NCBI GenBank assembly: GCA_014695345.1
Contig: JACJOC010000111.1
Span: forward strand, 62,001 to 126,000
Direction: 5' to 3'
From: Cyanobacteria bacterium FACHB-471
GTDB lineage: Bacteria > Cyanobacteriota > Cyanobacteriia > Elainellales > Elainellaceae
Length of the DNA: 64,000 nt
Shown here piece after piece: positions 25,985-33,439 of the stretch. A model generated the notes under the pieces. The model ran no database searches. It was not told the origin of the DNA and saw nothing but the letters and a program-made list of their open reading frames with translations. Position numbers and translations under genes: made by a program. Numbering within the stretch: the stretch's first letter is position 1; each line of letters starts with the position of its first letter.

Positions 25985-26764
25985 CTAAAACTCTCGACGA
26001 GAAAATAAAAGACTGGCGATCGCCAAAAGCAGCACGGTATAAAGTAAACCGTAGGCGGCGTGGCCCAGCAAATCTAGGGGCACAGGTAAAGCTGCACTGC
26101 CGTAGACTGCCTGATTCTTCAAATCTAGTCGAGACAGGTCAGGTAAAATCAGGTAAAGCGCTTGCGTCACCCGTTGAATACTGGGATTTTCAGACAAATT
26201 TCCAAGTGCCACCAGATCTCGGCTAAAGTGACCCATCAAATACACGGCAAAGGTTAGCAGCGTTGCCAATAAAGAACTGGTAAACACACCAAACAAAATC
26301 GCTACTGCAATAATCAGAGACAGCTCCAGTAGCAGGTAAACCGCCGCCAAGAGCGTACTGCTAAGCGGATAAGGCACCTGATAAAAACCTAAAACTGCCA
26401 GGTAAATCAGCGTCATTGCGGACACTAACACTGCCAGCACCATCGTCAGTCCTAAATGCTTGCCGATGATAAATTCAACTCGGCTGATGGGTTTAGCAAT
26501 TAAAACAAAGACAGTGCGCTTTTCAATCTCTTTGTTCACTAACCCGGTGCCGACAAATACAGCGATCACCAGACTGAGCAGGGCGATCGCCGCTAATCCC
26601 AAATCTTGCAAAATTTTGTCTTCCGTACCAGCAGCCACCTCTGGCAAAAGTGCTGCCGCCGCGACAAACAGCAGCGCAAACACACCAATTAAATAGAGGA
26701 CGCGATCGCGAATCACTTCACGAAACACATTGATAGCGACGACCAGAATTCGACCCAGACTCAC
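25985..26764 (-). CDS. fraE: FraE, ABC-2-type permease needed for septal junctions
   Basis: 259 residues with about six membrane helices, a member of the ABC-2 transporter permease group. In Anabaena the fraC-fraD-fraE operon is required for filament integrity and for the septal nanopores that let molecules pass between cells. Identification here rests on order, strand and sizes of all three genes. The GTG at 26764 is chosen because GGAG lies 7 bases upstream; a TTG at 26767 is possible. NKEIEKRTVFVLIAKPISR is the conserved cytoplasmic loop of this permease type. The gap to fraD is about 13 bp. Confidence 0.88.
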   Translation of the reverse strand: MSLGRILVVAINVFREVIRDRVLYLIGVFALLFVAAAALLPEVAAGTEDKILQDLGLAAIALLSLVIAVFVGTGLVNKEIEKRTVFVLIAKPISRVEFIIGKHLGLTMVLAVLVSAMTLIYLAVLGFYQVPYPLSSTLLAAVYLLLELSLIIAVAILFGVFTSSLLATLLTFAVYLMGHFSRDLVALGNLSENPSIQRVTQALYLILPDLSRLDLKNQAVYGSAALPVPLDLLGHAAYGLLYTVLLLAIASLLFSRREF

Positions 26765-26777
26765 CAACTTTCTCCTT

Positions 26778-27773
26778 CTAACTCCCTTGAGACGACGCTG
26801 TAATAGGGTTAAGCGGAATCAAATCACTAATTGGATTACATTCAATCTGACTCACAGTAGGCGGAGAAGCTGCGGGTGGATTTCGCACAGGCTGCTGGGT
26901 AATTGAGCAAGGCTTCTGCAAAAAATAGCCTCCTGTTTGAGAACTTGGTCCTTGCCAAATTGCCTGCAAATTCAGCGTATAGCGTGGAGCATTTCCAGAA
27001 ACTGAGCCTTCCAGGTTCCACAAAACATTTTCTTCCAGAAAAGAAATTCTGTCCAAAACCTGCTTTTCTATGTCAGCAACCCGCGATTGGACATTAAATA
27101 GCCAAAGTTCAGTTTCCGCTAGAGAGCGACCTTCTAACTCATCGATGACAATTGACTCTGCCAGATTCAAAATCAGAACGCCTCTAGAATCGCTGACTCT
27201 TGGGCTAGCAGTGTTGATCACAAAAGCACTTCTGTCAAAGCGATCTGCCAGAATGCTGGGATAGTCACCCAGCCAGTCTTGCAACAGAAAATGAAAGCTA
27301 AACCAGCAGCTCAAGATAATGCTGACTAGAAACAAAATGACTAGCTCTTGTCGCCCCTTTGCATCAGGCACTTTAAATTCGGGACCGCGCTTTAGAAACT
27401 TGGGCACAGCAGCGATCGCCGCCGAGATCAGTGGCCAGCTAACAAACGGCAATGCCGGAAACTCTTCACGCAAGCCTTCAAATAAAAACGTGCAGGTCAA
27501 TGCCCCTGTAATCCACGGCCCGGGATAAATTTTGAGTCCCAAAAACTCAATCTTGAAGTCTGCTAACGCCCAGCCCACCCCCAGCGTCAGAAAAAACCAG
27601 CCCATCGTTGCCAGAAAATCTTGCACAAACTCGGTGTCGGTCAAAACCGAGTTCAACAACGACATGCCCCAGGAAAACAAACTCAGAAAAATCAGAGTTT
27701 GCCAGGAGAATGAGCGAGGCGGCTTGAACTGCGTCCAGAATTGCTCAAAAAAGCGTTTGATTGCTTCCAGCAC
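26778..27773 (-). CDS. fraD: FraD, septal junction membrane protein
   Basis: 331 residues starting at GTG. The N-terminal half holds about five membrane helices (for example TLIFLSLFSWGMSLLNSVL, ILFLVSIILSCWFSFHFLL). Next is a periplasmic region with a predicted coiled coil (LWLFNVQSRVADIEKQVLDR), and the C-terminal tail is Pro/Ser rich with a Cys pair. This matches Anabaena FraD, a septum-located structural protein of the nanopore-spanning junctions. It is the middle gene of the operon, 24 bp after fraC and 13 bp before fraE. Its presence predicts cell-cell molecular exchange along the filament. Confidence 0.88.
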   Translation of the reverse strand: MLEAIKRFFEQFWTQFKPPRSFSWQTLIFLSLFSWGMSLLNSVLTDTEFVQDFLATMGWFFLTLGVGWALADFKIEFLGLKIYPGPWITGALTCTFLFEGLREEFPALPFVSWPLISAAIAAVPKFLKRGPEFKVPDAKGRQELVILFLVSIILSCWFSFHFLLQDWLGDYPSILADRFDRSAFVINTASPRVSDSRGVLILNLAESIVIDELEGRSLAETELWLFNVQSRVADIEKQVLDRISFLEENVLWNLEGSVSGNAPRYTLNLQAIWQGPSSQTGGYFLQKPCSITQQPVRNPPAASPPTVSQIECNPISDLIPLNPITASSQGS

Positions 27774-27797
27774 AGGGGAGGCTCCAGAGGGGTGACG

Positions 27798-28349
27798 TTA
27801 AAGGCGAATGTCAGCAGGTACGATAATCCGAATGAAGAGGACAAGCAGGATAGCCGTATAGCTTAAGGCATTGGCAATGAGAACGGCGTTGGCCCGACTT
27901 GGACCTTCACGAGCATTTTTTCTGGCACGGATTGTATTCTGATAGCGCTTGGACTTGTCAGCTTGAATTTCTTGCTCTGACCGTTTTTCCTCTTTGTCTT
28001 GCAGCAAGAGCTTGAGCAAATCTAACCCCGAAAGTTTGACTAAAAAGCTGATAAAAAAGGTCACAAACCCCGCAAAAATGATCCAGGCTGCAATACCGCT
28101 TGACCACTGATCAAAAAAAATGCAGTTAATCAGTTGAAACTTCAGATTCGTTGGAACCAATGGCTCGATGCTAAAGAAGATCAGCCAGCCAATTGCAGTC
28201 GAGAGTAAATTGATCGAGGCTGCATACTCCACGCTTTTGCGGTATGGCAGCTTTAGTCCTTCATGTAGAACTGCTGCTTCAATGGCGATCGCCAGCAGCA
28301 GAAACAAACATTGAAATGCGATCGCTCTTAACGGCAGCACAGAAAACAT
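27798..28349 (-). CDS. fraC: FraC, filament integrity membrane protein
   Basis: 183 residues with membrane helices near 8-30, 45-62 and 85-110 and a further hydrophobic stretch near the C-terminus (ALSYTAILLVLFIRIIVPADI), separated by a charged cytoplasmic segment (KEEKRSEQEIQADKSKRYQN). Size, helix pattern and its position before fraD and fraE match Anabaena FraC, which is needed to place FraD at the septum and to keep long filaments intact. ATG start. The promoter should lie in the 220-bp gap to the divergent SUKH-like gene, where GTTGTAAGA and TCTTACAAC (28467-28511) form a spaced inverted repeat. Confidence 0.87.
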   Translation of the reverse strand: MFSVLPLRAIAFQCLFLLLAIAIEAAVLHEGLKLPYRKSVEYAASINLLSTAIGWLIFFSIEPLVPTNLKFQLINCIFFDQWSSGIAAWIIFAGFVTFFISFLVKLSGLDLLKLLLQDKEEKRSEQEIQADKSKRYQNTIRARKNAREGPSRANAVLIANALSYTAILLVLFIRIIVPADIRL

Positions 28350-28569
28350 CTAAGCCCTCACTCCGCCCCAGATACGGCACGTTCTATCTAGATTGATATC
28401 AGTAAAATCGAGAAATTGAAGCCCCACTCGACCAAGTCTTTAAAATCCTATAGCAAACCTCAACAAGTTGTAAGAATCGCGCTTCAGATAAGGGGTTAAG
28501 TCTCTTACAACCTTTGTAGAGAATTTCTGACGCTAGAATCTGGTCAAACTCTCCAGTACGGAGTAATCC

Positions 28570-29301
28570 ATGTCAGCCTCCGATCTTCAAGCTTTGCCCC
28601 TAGTCCAGACGTTGGAGCGAATTCTTTACTGTTGGCAAGTCAAAGCACCGACAGTTGCCCAATCCCTCCAACCCGGACTCACCCGCGAGCAGATCGAAAC
28701 ACAGCTTCAAACCCTGTCGTTTCATTTGCCAGAGGAGGTGTATCAGCTTTATCAGTGGCGCAATGGCAGAGAGGATAGGTACAACCCAACGCCCCAAGTT
28801 GAATTCATGCCAGGGTACCAAATGCTGTCCTTGGAGGAGGCGATCGTTGAATACGAAATAATTCGACAACTGCTTCTCGAAGACGAAGAAGTGAAAGAGA
28901 ATGAAACCTATTGGTTCCCTCTATTCGCTGAAGGTGGTAATTATTACGTTATTCAAGGCGATATTGCATCTAAAGCAACTGCACCTATTTTCGTTTTTTT
29001 TGTACAGGTTGGCTTAGAGCTAAGGTTCAATAGCTTGACCGATATGATGCTGGCGATCGCCGAATGCTTCGAGGCAGGCGCTTACTCTATAGATGACTAC
29101 TCTTACCTAGATTGGGATGACCTTAGAGCAGATCGAATTTGGTTTAAGCATCAGCCTCACCGTGTTGCTAAAGCTGAGGCAACCCTAAATAGTGCTGCCG
29201 CAATTCTCAGTAATCAAGCGCAGCATTTATCTTACAAGGAGCAGGGGGAAGGCTATTCTGCTTTAGCTAAAATGCGCATTCAGAGGCGTTGTCTCTGCTA
29301 A
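28570..29301 (+). CDS. SUKH/SMI1-KNR4-like protein, perhaps 5' part of a frameshifted gene
   Basis: 243 residues. Residues 5-165 resemble the SMI1/KNR4 (SUKH) superfamily: LTREQIETQLQTL, FHLPEEVYQLYQWRNG, then the WFPLFAEGGNYYVIQGD core. SUKH proteins are often immunity proteins against toxins, but stand-alone members have other roles. The ATG follows GGAGTAATCC. The last residues (AKMRIQRRCLC) look out of register, and the next reading frame continues with a HEAT-like chain. A one-base slip near 29278 would join both into one protein of about 480 residues. Confidence 0.75.
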   Translation: MSASDLQALPLVQTLERILYCWQVKAPTVAQSLQPGLTREQIETQLQTLSFHLPEEVYQLYQWRNGREDRYNPTPQVEFMPGYQMLSLEEAIVEYEIIRQLLLEDEEVKENETYWFPLFAEGGNYYVIQGDIASKATAPIFVFFVQVGLELRFNSLTDMMLAIAECFEAGAYSIDDYSYLDWDDLRADRIWFKHQPHRVAKAEATLNSAAAILSNQAQHLSYKEQGEGYSALAKMRIQRRCLC

Positions 29302-30035
29302 TTCAAGCAGTTGAAGAGCTTGAGCCTGAAGTTAAACGATTTTTATTGCAACTTCGCAGTGCCTCAACTCCATCCGAGAAAGCTGACGCACTCGAAGCGC
29401 CACCTTCAGAGCAAGGTATGCTTTACTACTCGCTAATCGCAAATATTCGCAGAATCGACACCATCGAGGCAGTTCAATATTTGTGGGATTTAATGAAAAG
29501 GAATGATTCTGAGATCCGAGATAATGTGGCTTTAATGCTAGCTAGTTATGGAATTAGTGACAGCGTTAGATCTGTACAGGACACAGAGGATATAAAAGTA
29601 ACTGATCTCCTATTCCAAGTTATACAGCAATCCTCATATTGGGATTTCGACAAGATCAAGCTGTTAGGAAGTTTAGGAGATTCTAGAGCTGTAGAGATAT
29701 TGCTTAATTTTCTACGACAAATTCCTTTAGGCTCTTTCAATATGAGTAAGCAGATTCTCACTGAGCTAGAGACTCCTCTGCAAATAAATTGTCAATCCTA
29801 TGAATGGAGAACACTACTGACAGTCATTGAAATGCTAGGGACTTTAGGAGCCTCTCGCGCTGTAGAGCCTCTGTTTCAACTTGCTCAGCAACAGCAAGAC
29901 CCAACCATACGCTTAGCTGCTGGTCGAGCCTTAAAAACGCTGGGAGATTCTAGATCAAGAGAAATCTTTACTCAACTTTTGGAAGAAGGAAGCTATATCC
30001 CACTCCACTTTGAGCAAATGGGATTGGATGTTTGA
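29289..30035 (+). CDS. HEAT-repeat protein, possibly the 3' part of the preceding gene
   Basis: 248 residues as drawn from a TTG start, all HEAT/PBS-lyase-like helical repeats (IRDNVALMLASYG, KIKLLGSLGDSRAVEILLNF, MLGTLGASRAVEPLFQLAQQ, LAAGRALKTLGDSRSREIF). The frame is open upstream to 29271 and already reads NAHSEALSLLIQAVEEL, so the domain starts before any good start codon. It overlaps the SUKH-like gene by 13 bp. Either it is translated by coupling from a weak TTG, or a frameshift has split a SUKH-HEAT fusion. HEAT arrays usually bind other proteins. Confidence 0.7.
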   Translation: MSLLIQAVEELEPEVKRFLLQLRSASTPSEKADALEAPPSEQGMLYYSLIANIRRIDTIEAVQYLWDLMKRNDSEIRDNVALMLASYGISDSVRSVQDTEDIKVTDLLFQVIQQSSYWDFDKIKLLGSLGDSRAVEILLNFLRQIPLGSFNMSKQILTELETPLQINCQSYEWRTLLTVIEMLGTLGASRAVEPLFQLAQQQQDPTIRLAAGRALKTLGDSRSREIFTQLLEEGSYIPLHFEQMGLDV

Positions 30036-30235
30036 GTATGAAGCAGTATGGAATTGCTCATTAGCAGGTTAACCGTCATAATGAGGCAATCATGAGACAC
30101 TATAGGTGGGTCTTAGAATTTGAGCGCTCGCCTCTAAAACGCTATCAGTAGCGCAGACAACAGTAGACAGGTGAAACTTGTTCACTGTCTACACCTTCTT
30201 TCCATTCACTTTCCCGGAGCCACATCACCAGAGCT

Positions 30236-31369
30236 ATGACGAGGACAGGCATCGGTATTCGTACCGCTCAAACCCGCTCTGAGCGCATGACGGGTCAAAT
30301 TCACGTTTACGACGGCGCAGGCAAGGGCAAATCTCAAGCAGCGCTAGGCGTAGTGTTGCGCTCGATTGGCCTAGGCATCCGGACATCCTGGCAAACTCGC
30401 GTACTGCTGCTGCGATTTCTCAAAGGCCCAGGCTGTACCTATGACGAAGATGCGGCGATCGAGGCGCTTCAGCGTGGCTTTCCGCACCTGATTGATCAGG
30501 TACGGACGGGCAGAGCAGAATTTTTTGGTGCAGACGATATCACCCGATTCGACCGCATGGAAGCGCAGCGAGGTTGGGATGTAGCCAAAGGGGCGATCGC
30601 CTCGGGTCTCTATTCGGTTGTTGTACTAGACGAACTCAATCCGGTGCTAGACCTGGGGTTGCTACCAATTGATGAAGTCGTGCAAACCCTCAAGCGCAAA
30701 CCAGAAGACCTGGAAATCATTGCCACTGGGCGGGGTGCGCCTCAGCCTTTGCTTGATGTCGCCGACCTGCACTCTGAGATGAAGCCTCATCACCACCCGT
30801 CTGCCCTAGAGCATGGGATTGAAGGGGTCGAGATTTATACGGGGGCAGGCAAAGGCAAGTCTACCAGCGCTTTGGGCAAAGCACTTCAGGCGATCGGACG
30901 GGGCATCAGCCAGGATAAATCCCATCGGGTGCTGATTATGCAGTGGCTTAAAGGCGGCACGGGCTACACCGAAGACGCAGCGATCGCTGCTCTCCAACAA
31001 AGTTATCCCAGCCTGGTTGATCACCAACGCTGTGGTCGAGATGCGATCGTCTGGCGCGGACAGCAACAAGAACTTGACTATGTAGAAGCAGAGCGGGGTT
31101 GGGAAATTGCGCGAGCGGCGATCGCCTCTGGACTTTACAAAACTATTATTCTGGATGAGCTAAACCCAACTGTCGATTTAGAACTACTGCCCCAACAGCC
31201 AATTATTCAGGCACTGCTACGCAAACCTCGTGACACAGAAGTGATCATCACAGGTCGCTGCAAGAACCCGCCCGCTTACTTTGACCTCGCCAGTATTCAC
31301 TCGGAAGTCTACTGTCACAAACACTACGCCGAGAAGGGAATTGACTTAAAGCGGGGCGTGGATTTTTAA
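30236..31369 (+). CDS. Tandem-duplicated CobA/CobO-like P-loop protein
   Basis: 377 residues made of two similar halves related to cob(I)alamin adenosyltransferase of the CobA/CobO/BtuR type. Half one (about 18-190) has the P-loop VYDGAGKGKSQAA, LRFLKGP and VVLDELNPVLDLGLL. Half two (about 195-370) has IYTGAGKGKSTSA, MQWLKGG and IILDELNPTVDLELL. Both P-loops look intact. CobO normally acts as a homodimer of a single domain, so this fusion could work as an internal dimer or do something other than corrinoid adenosylation. Two ATG starts exist (30236 and 30287); the longer one is kept because the N-terminal segment looks family-like. Confidence 0.85.
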   Translation: MTRTGIGIRTAQTRSERMTGQIHVYDGAGKGKSQAALGVVLRSIGLGIRTSWQTRVLLLRFLKGPGCTYDEDAAIEALQRGFPHLIDQVRTGRAEFFGADDITRFDRMEAQRGWDVAKGAIASGLYSVVVLDELNPVLDLGLLPIDEVVQTLKRKPEDLEIIATGRGAPQPLLDVADLHSEMKPHHHPSALEHGIEGVEIYTGAGKGKSTSALGKALQAIGRGISQDKSHRVLIMQWLKGGTGYTEDAAIAALQQSYPSLVDHQRCGRDAIVWRGQQQELDYVEAERGWEIARAAIASGLYKTIILDELNPTVDLELLPQQPIIQALLRKPRDTEVIITGRCKNPPAYFDLASIHSEVYCHKHYAEKGIDLKRGVDF

Positions 31370-31408
31370 GTTACTCCTACCCGTCGTGCTGATTCCCTGA
31401 GTTATTCC

Positions 31409-31447
31409 AAAAAGGGAGGAAGGGCTCAACCCCTCCTCCCTTTTTTG
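31409..31447 (+). terminator. Terminator after the CobA-like gene
   Basis: AAAAAGGGAGGAAGGG (31409-31424) pairs with CCCCTCCTCCCTTTTT (31430-31445, one mismatch), followed by T and GTCCTA. The stem core is the same as in the terminator at 8356-8408. Confidence 0.85.
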
Positions 31448-31478
31448 TCCTACCCAATGCAGCTGTAGAAAAAGACTT

Positions 31479-31913
31479 CTAAAAGATTTGCTGCATTTCG
31501 CGCTCAAGCACGTTGACTAAGTTTTGGTCGCCTCTTTCCCTTGCAACTTCAATTCGGTGCTGCAAACTGCGCTCAATGTTTTGGCGATGAACGTTTGCAA
31601 CTTCGCTCAAAATTGCCTGCCGCGTCCGAATTGCAGAACGAGCCTGATCCATCCCACTGGGACGAAAGACATCGCGAACTGCTGCCTTTGCTGCACGAAT
31701 CGCTGGCGAAATGGATTCAGCTCCACCAGTTGCATTCGTCTCGTAGGCAACACCCCGATACTTTAGCTCCAGTACAGGTTGTCGAACGGGAATGTGTCTG
31801 GGATAGGCAAAGTGAAAACCGCGTCCACGGTAGTGGCCCACAACTTCACTTTCAACCATGTTTATAGGGGTAGAAACACTGTCATAACGGACACCGCGAT
31901 AAGAAAGTTTCAT
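31479..31913 (-). CDS. DUF4278-domain protein
   Basis: 144 residues from ATG 31913. The N-terminal KLSYRGVRYDS is the DUF4278 hallmark, and a second version, LKYRGVAYET, follows near residue 48. The C-terminal half is helical and charged (RQNIERSLQHRIEVARERGD) and may be a coiled coil. DUF4278 proteins are common, short and uncharacterised in cyanobacteria; some are induced by stress. GGAGG lies 12 bases before the ATG. It converges with the CobA-like gene. Confidence 0.85.
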   Translation of the reverse strand: MKLSYRGVRYDSVSTPINMVESEVVGHYRGRGFHFAYPRHIPVRQPVLELKYRGVAYETNATGGAESISPAIRAAKAAVRDVFRPSGMDQARSAIRTRQAILSEVANVHRQNIERSLQHRIEVARERGDQNLVNVLEREMQQIF

Positions 31914-31934
31914 AATGACGATCGCCTCCTGCAA

Positions 31935-32256
31935 AGGATAATCCTGTAATCTCGGAATGAGGCGCGTTCCTTCGGGACAAAACTCCCTACTTCCGTCTCT
32001 ACTAGAACCCTACCTGAAGGCGGGGAACTTGGGAGATGAACGAAATTTGTTTTCTGTCTGTATCTTATTTTACGGTTTTGTCTTTTGTCTTGCCAATTAA
32101 GTAAGATTTAAGATCCTGTGAAGATACTTCAAAGTTATGCCGTAGGACTGTTGCAATAAGTTGAAGTTAAACTTCTGTAACGGGCGAGAAGTAGACTTGA
32201 GGTAAGGAATCTGCCCCTGCCCCTACACCCTGCAATAGCACTTATTAAGATTTGCA
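31935..32256. other. Intergenic stretch with no clear feature
   Basis: About 320 bases between the DUF4278 gene and the small open frame at 32257. It should carry the DUF4278 promoter. A GCCCCTAC half-site of repeat family B occurs near 32217. No RNA gene or strong hairpin is seen. Confidence 0.4.
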
Positions 32257-32373
32257 ATGAAAACTTTACGTAATGCAATCAACATTTTTATCAGCGTGGC
32301 GCTGATTGCCTTTATTGGCTTGAATCTGTTTCGACTGGCAGTTTTCTTTTTACATCCCAATCCGCCTCTTTAG
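32257..32373 (+). CDS. Possible 38-residue single-helix membrane protein
   Basis: ATG at 32257, reading MKTLRNAINIFISVALIAFI then GLNLFRLAVFFLHPNPPL and stop. It has a basic N-terminus followed by one long hydrophobic helix, as expected for a small membrane protein. There is no strong Shine-Dalgarno (the nearest purines are TTAAGA). No family is recognised. The coherent topology is the main support. Confidence 0.45.
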   Translation: MKTLRNAINIFISVALIAFIGLNLFRLAVFFLHPNPPL

Positions 32374-32520
32374 GTCAGCAACCCCTTCTGAAATTTGATC
32401 TGGAGACTACCAAAATTTGAAGTTTCCCAAGAGGAAAGCGTCAGTTCCTAAAACTGGCTTAGATTGAAGTAACTTTAAAGTAAGCACTGTACAGCTTGAA
32501 ATTTGGTAGGAAGCTTAAGT

Positions 32521-32796
32521 ATGGCTGATGCCCTTTCTCCTGAAATTAGCGATCGCATTTGCAAGCACATGAATGATGACCATGCAGATGCAGTGGCACT
32601 TTATGCCAGAGTTTTTGGCGATGTTCCTCAAGCAACAGCCGCACAAATGCTCAAAATCGATGCTCAAGGCATGGATTTGTCTGCCCAAGTAAATGGCACT
32701 ACTCTTCCAGTCAGAGTTGTGTTTGACCATGAACTTGTAGATTCAGAAGATGCTCACCACACTTTAATTGCAATGGTTAAGCAAGCTAGATCTTAG
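32521..32796 (+). CDS. DUF2470-domain protein
   Basis: 91 residues from the ATG at 32521; a TTG at 32503 is less likely because AGGA is well placed for the ATG. DUF2470 is the small domain found at the C-terminus of HugZ-like and pyridoxamine-phosphate-oxidase-like heme proteins, and also alone, as here. The motif ICKHMNDDHADAVALYARVF is typical, with the HMNDDH acid/His pair. A heme or tetrapyrrole link is known for some members but is not shown for this one. Its stop codon lies inside the left arm of an inverted-repeat element. Confidence 0.88.
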   Translation: MADALSPEISDRICKHMNDDHADAVALYARVFGDVPQATAAQMLKIDAQGMDLSAQVNGTTLPVRVVFDHELVDSEDAHHTLIAMVKQARS

Positions 32797-32920
32797 GAGA
32801 TTTCTGAGAAAAAATTTACCCCTGGGTAGGGGCAGGTTTTGACAAAATCTTTGCAATTGACCGACAGCTTTAATGCTAAACCTGCCCCTACAGGTATCTT
32901 GTTTGCTAGAAATCTCCTTA
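32793..32920. repeat. 128-bp nested inverted-repeat (MITE-like) element
   Basis: Outer arms AGGAGATTTCT (32795-32805) and AGAAATCTCCT (32908-32918) and inner arms TAGGGGCAGGTTT (32827-32839) and AAACCTGCCCCTA (32878-32890) are all perfectly complementary, with an imperfect match between them. It has the form of a small non-autonomous mobile element or a long folded 3' end. It overlaps the DUF2470 stop. Its inner part belongs to both repeat families B and C. Confidence 0.65.
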
Positions 32921-33083
32921 GTCTTAGAAATGCAGGGAGTCTAATCTAAGGATTGTTGGAATGGGCGATCGCTCCAATTTTGTTTGATTTCTTTCCTAGA
33001 GAAGCGATCCAACGAAAGGAGGATTCAATCTACCACTTCAATAAGTATCTTTTATAGAGTGGTACGCATAGGAAGGAGATGCA

Positions 33084-33227
33084 GTGATTAAAAAACTACT
33101 GCAAGCTGCCTTGATTACTTTTTTGCTTTATTTAACCGCAGGAGCAGGTTGGCAACCTGCTAGTTTGGATTCTATCAACTCGGACTTGAGACGAATTTTA
33201 GACTCGATGAGCTTTCCTGTGAACTGA
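33084..33227 (+). CDS. Small 47-residue protein with signal- or anchor-like N-terminus
   Basis: GTG at 33084 lies 5 bases after GGAAGGAG, a strong ribosome binding site. The product reads IKKLLQAALITFLLYLTA, then GAGWQPASLDSINSDLRRIL and DSMSFPVN. This is a basic start, a hydrophobic helix, then a polar tail, so a small exported or membrane-anchored protein. No family is recognised. It is followed by the family A palindrome and the exported dehydratase gene. Confidence 0.6.
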   Translation: MIKKLLQAALITFLLYLTAGAGWQPASLDSINSDLRRILDSMSFPVN

Positions 33228-33386
33228 TCTTTTCAGATGCTTGTCTCTCAAAGAAGTTAGTTCAGAAAGCTAATTCAGGAGCATAAACTGCGTCAGTCTG
33301 AAATAAAGGATTACATCCTTTTGCTAATAGCTTCAGTCAGTCCAGTCCTAACGTAATAGACTTCCTACATGAATACTGTTTTGGAA

Positions 33387-33427
33387 GCGTGAATCGTTGC
33401 GCGGCTCAGCCGCGCAACGATTCACGC
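33387..33427. repeat. Dispersed hairpin repeat, family A, copy 2 (perfect)
   Basis: GCGTGAATCGTTGCGCGGC (33387-33405), loop TCA, and GCCGCGCAACGATTCACGC (33409-33427): a perfect 19-bp stem. The left flank TTTTGGAAG matches copy 1 (64-103). It lies 13 bp before the ATG of the next gene, so it sits in or just before its leader. Confidence 0.75.
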
Positions 33428-33439
33428 GGGAAGTTAAAT

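Noticed and set aside
28570..30035. Toxin-immunity island suggested by the SUKH domain
   Set aside because: No polymorphic toxin, secretion gene or further immunity genes lie nearby; SUKH proteins also occur alone.
30036..30235. Possible cobalamin riboswitch before the CobA-like gene
   Set aside because: Only a simple hairpin (GTAGACAG...CTGTCTAC) is seen; the conserved B12-box words are absent.
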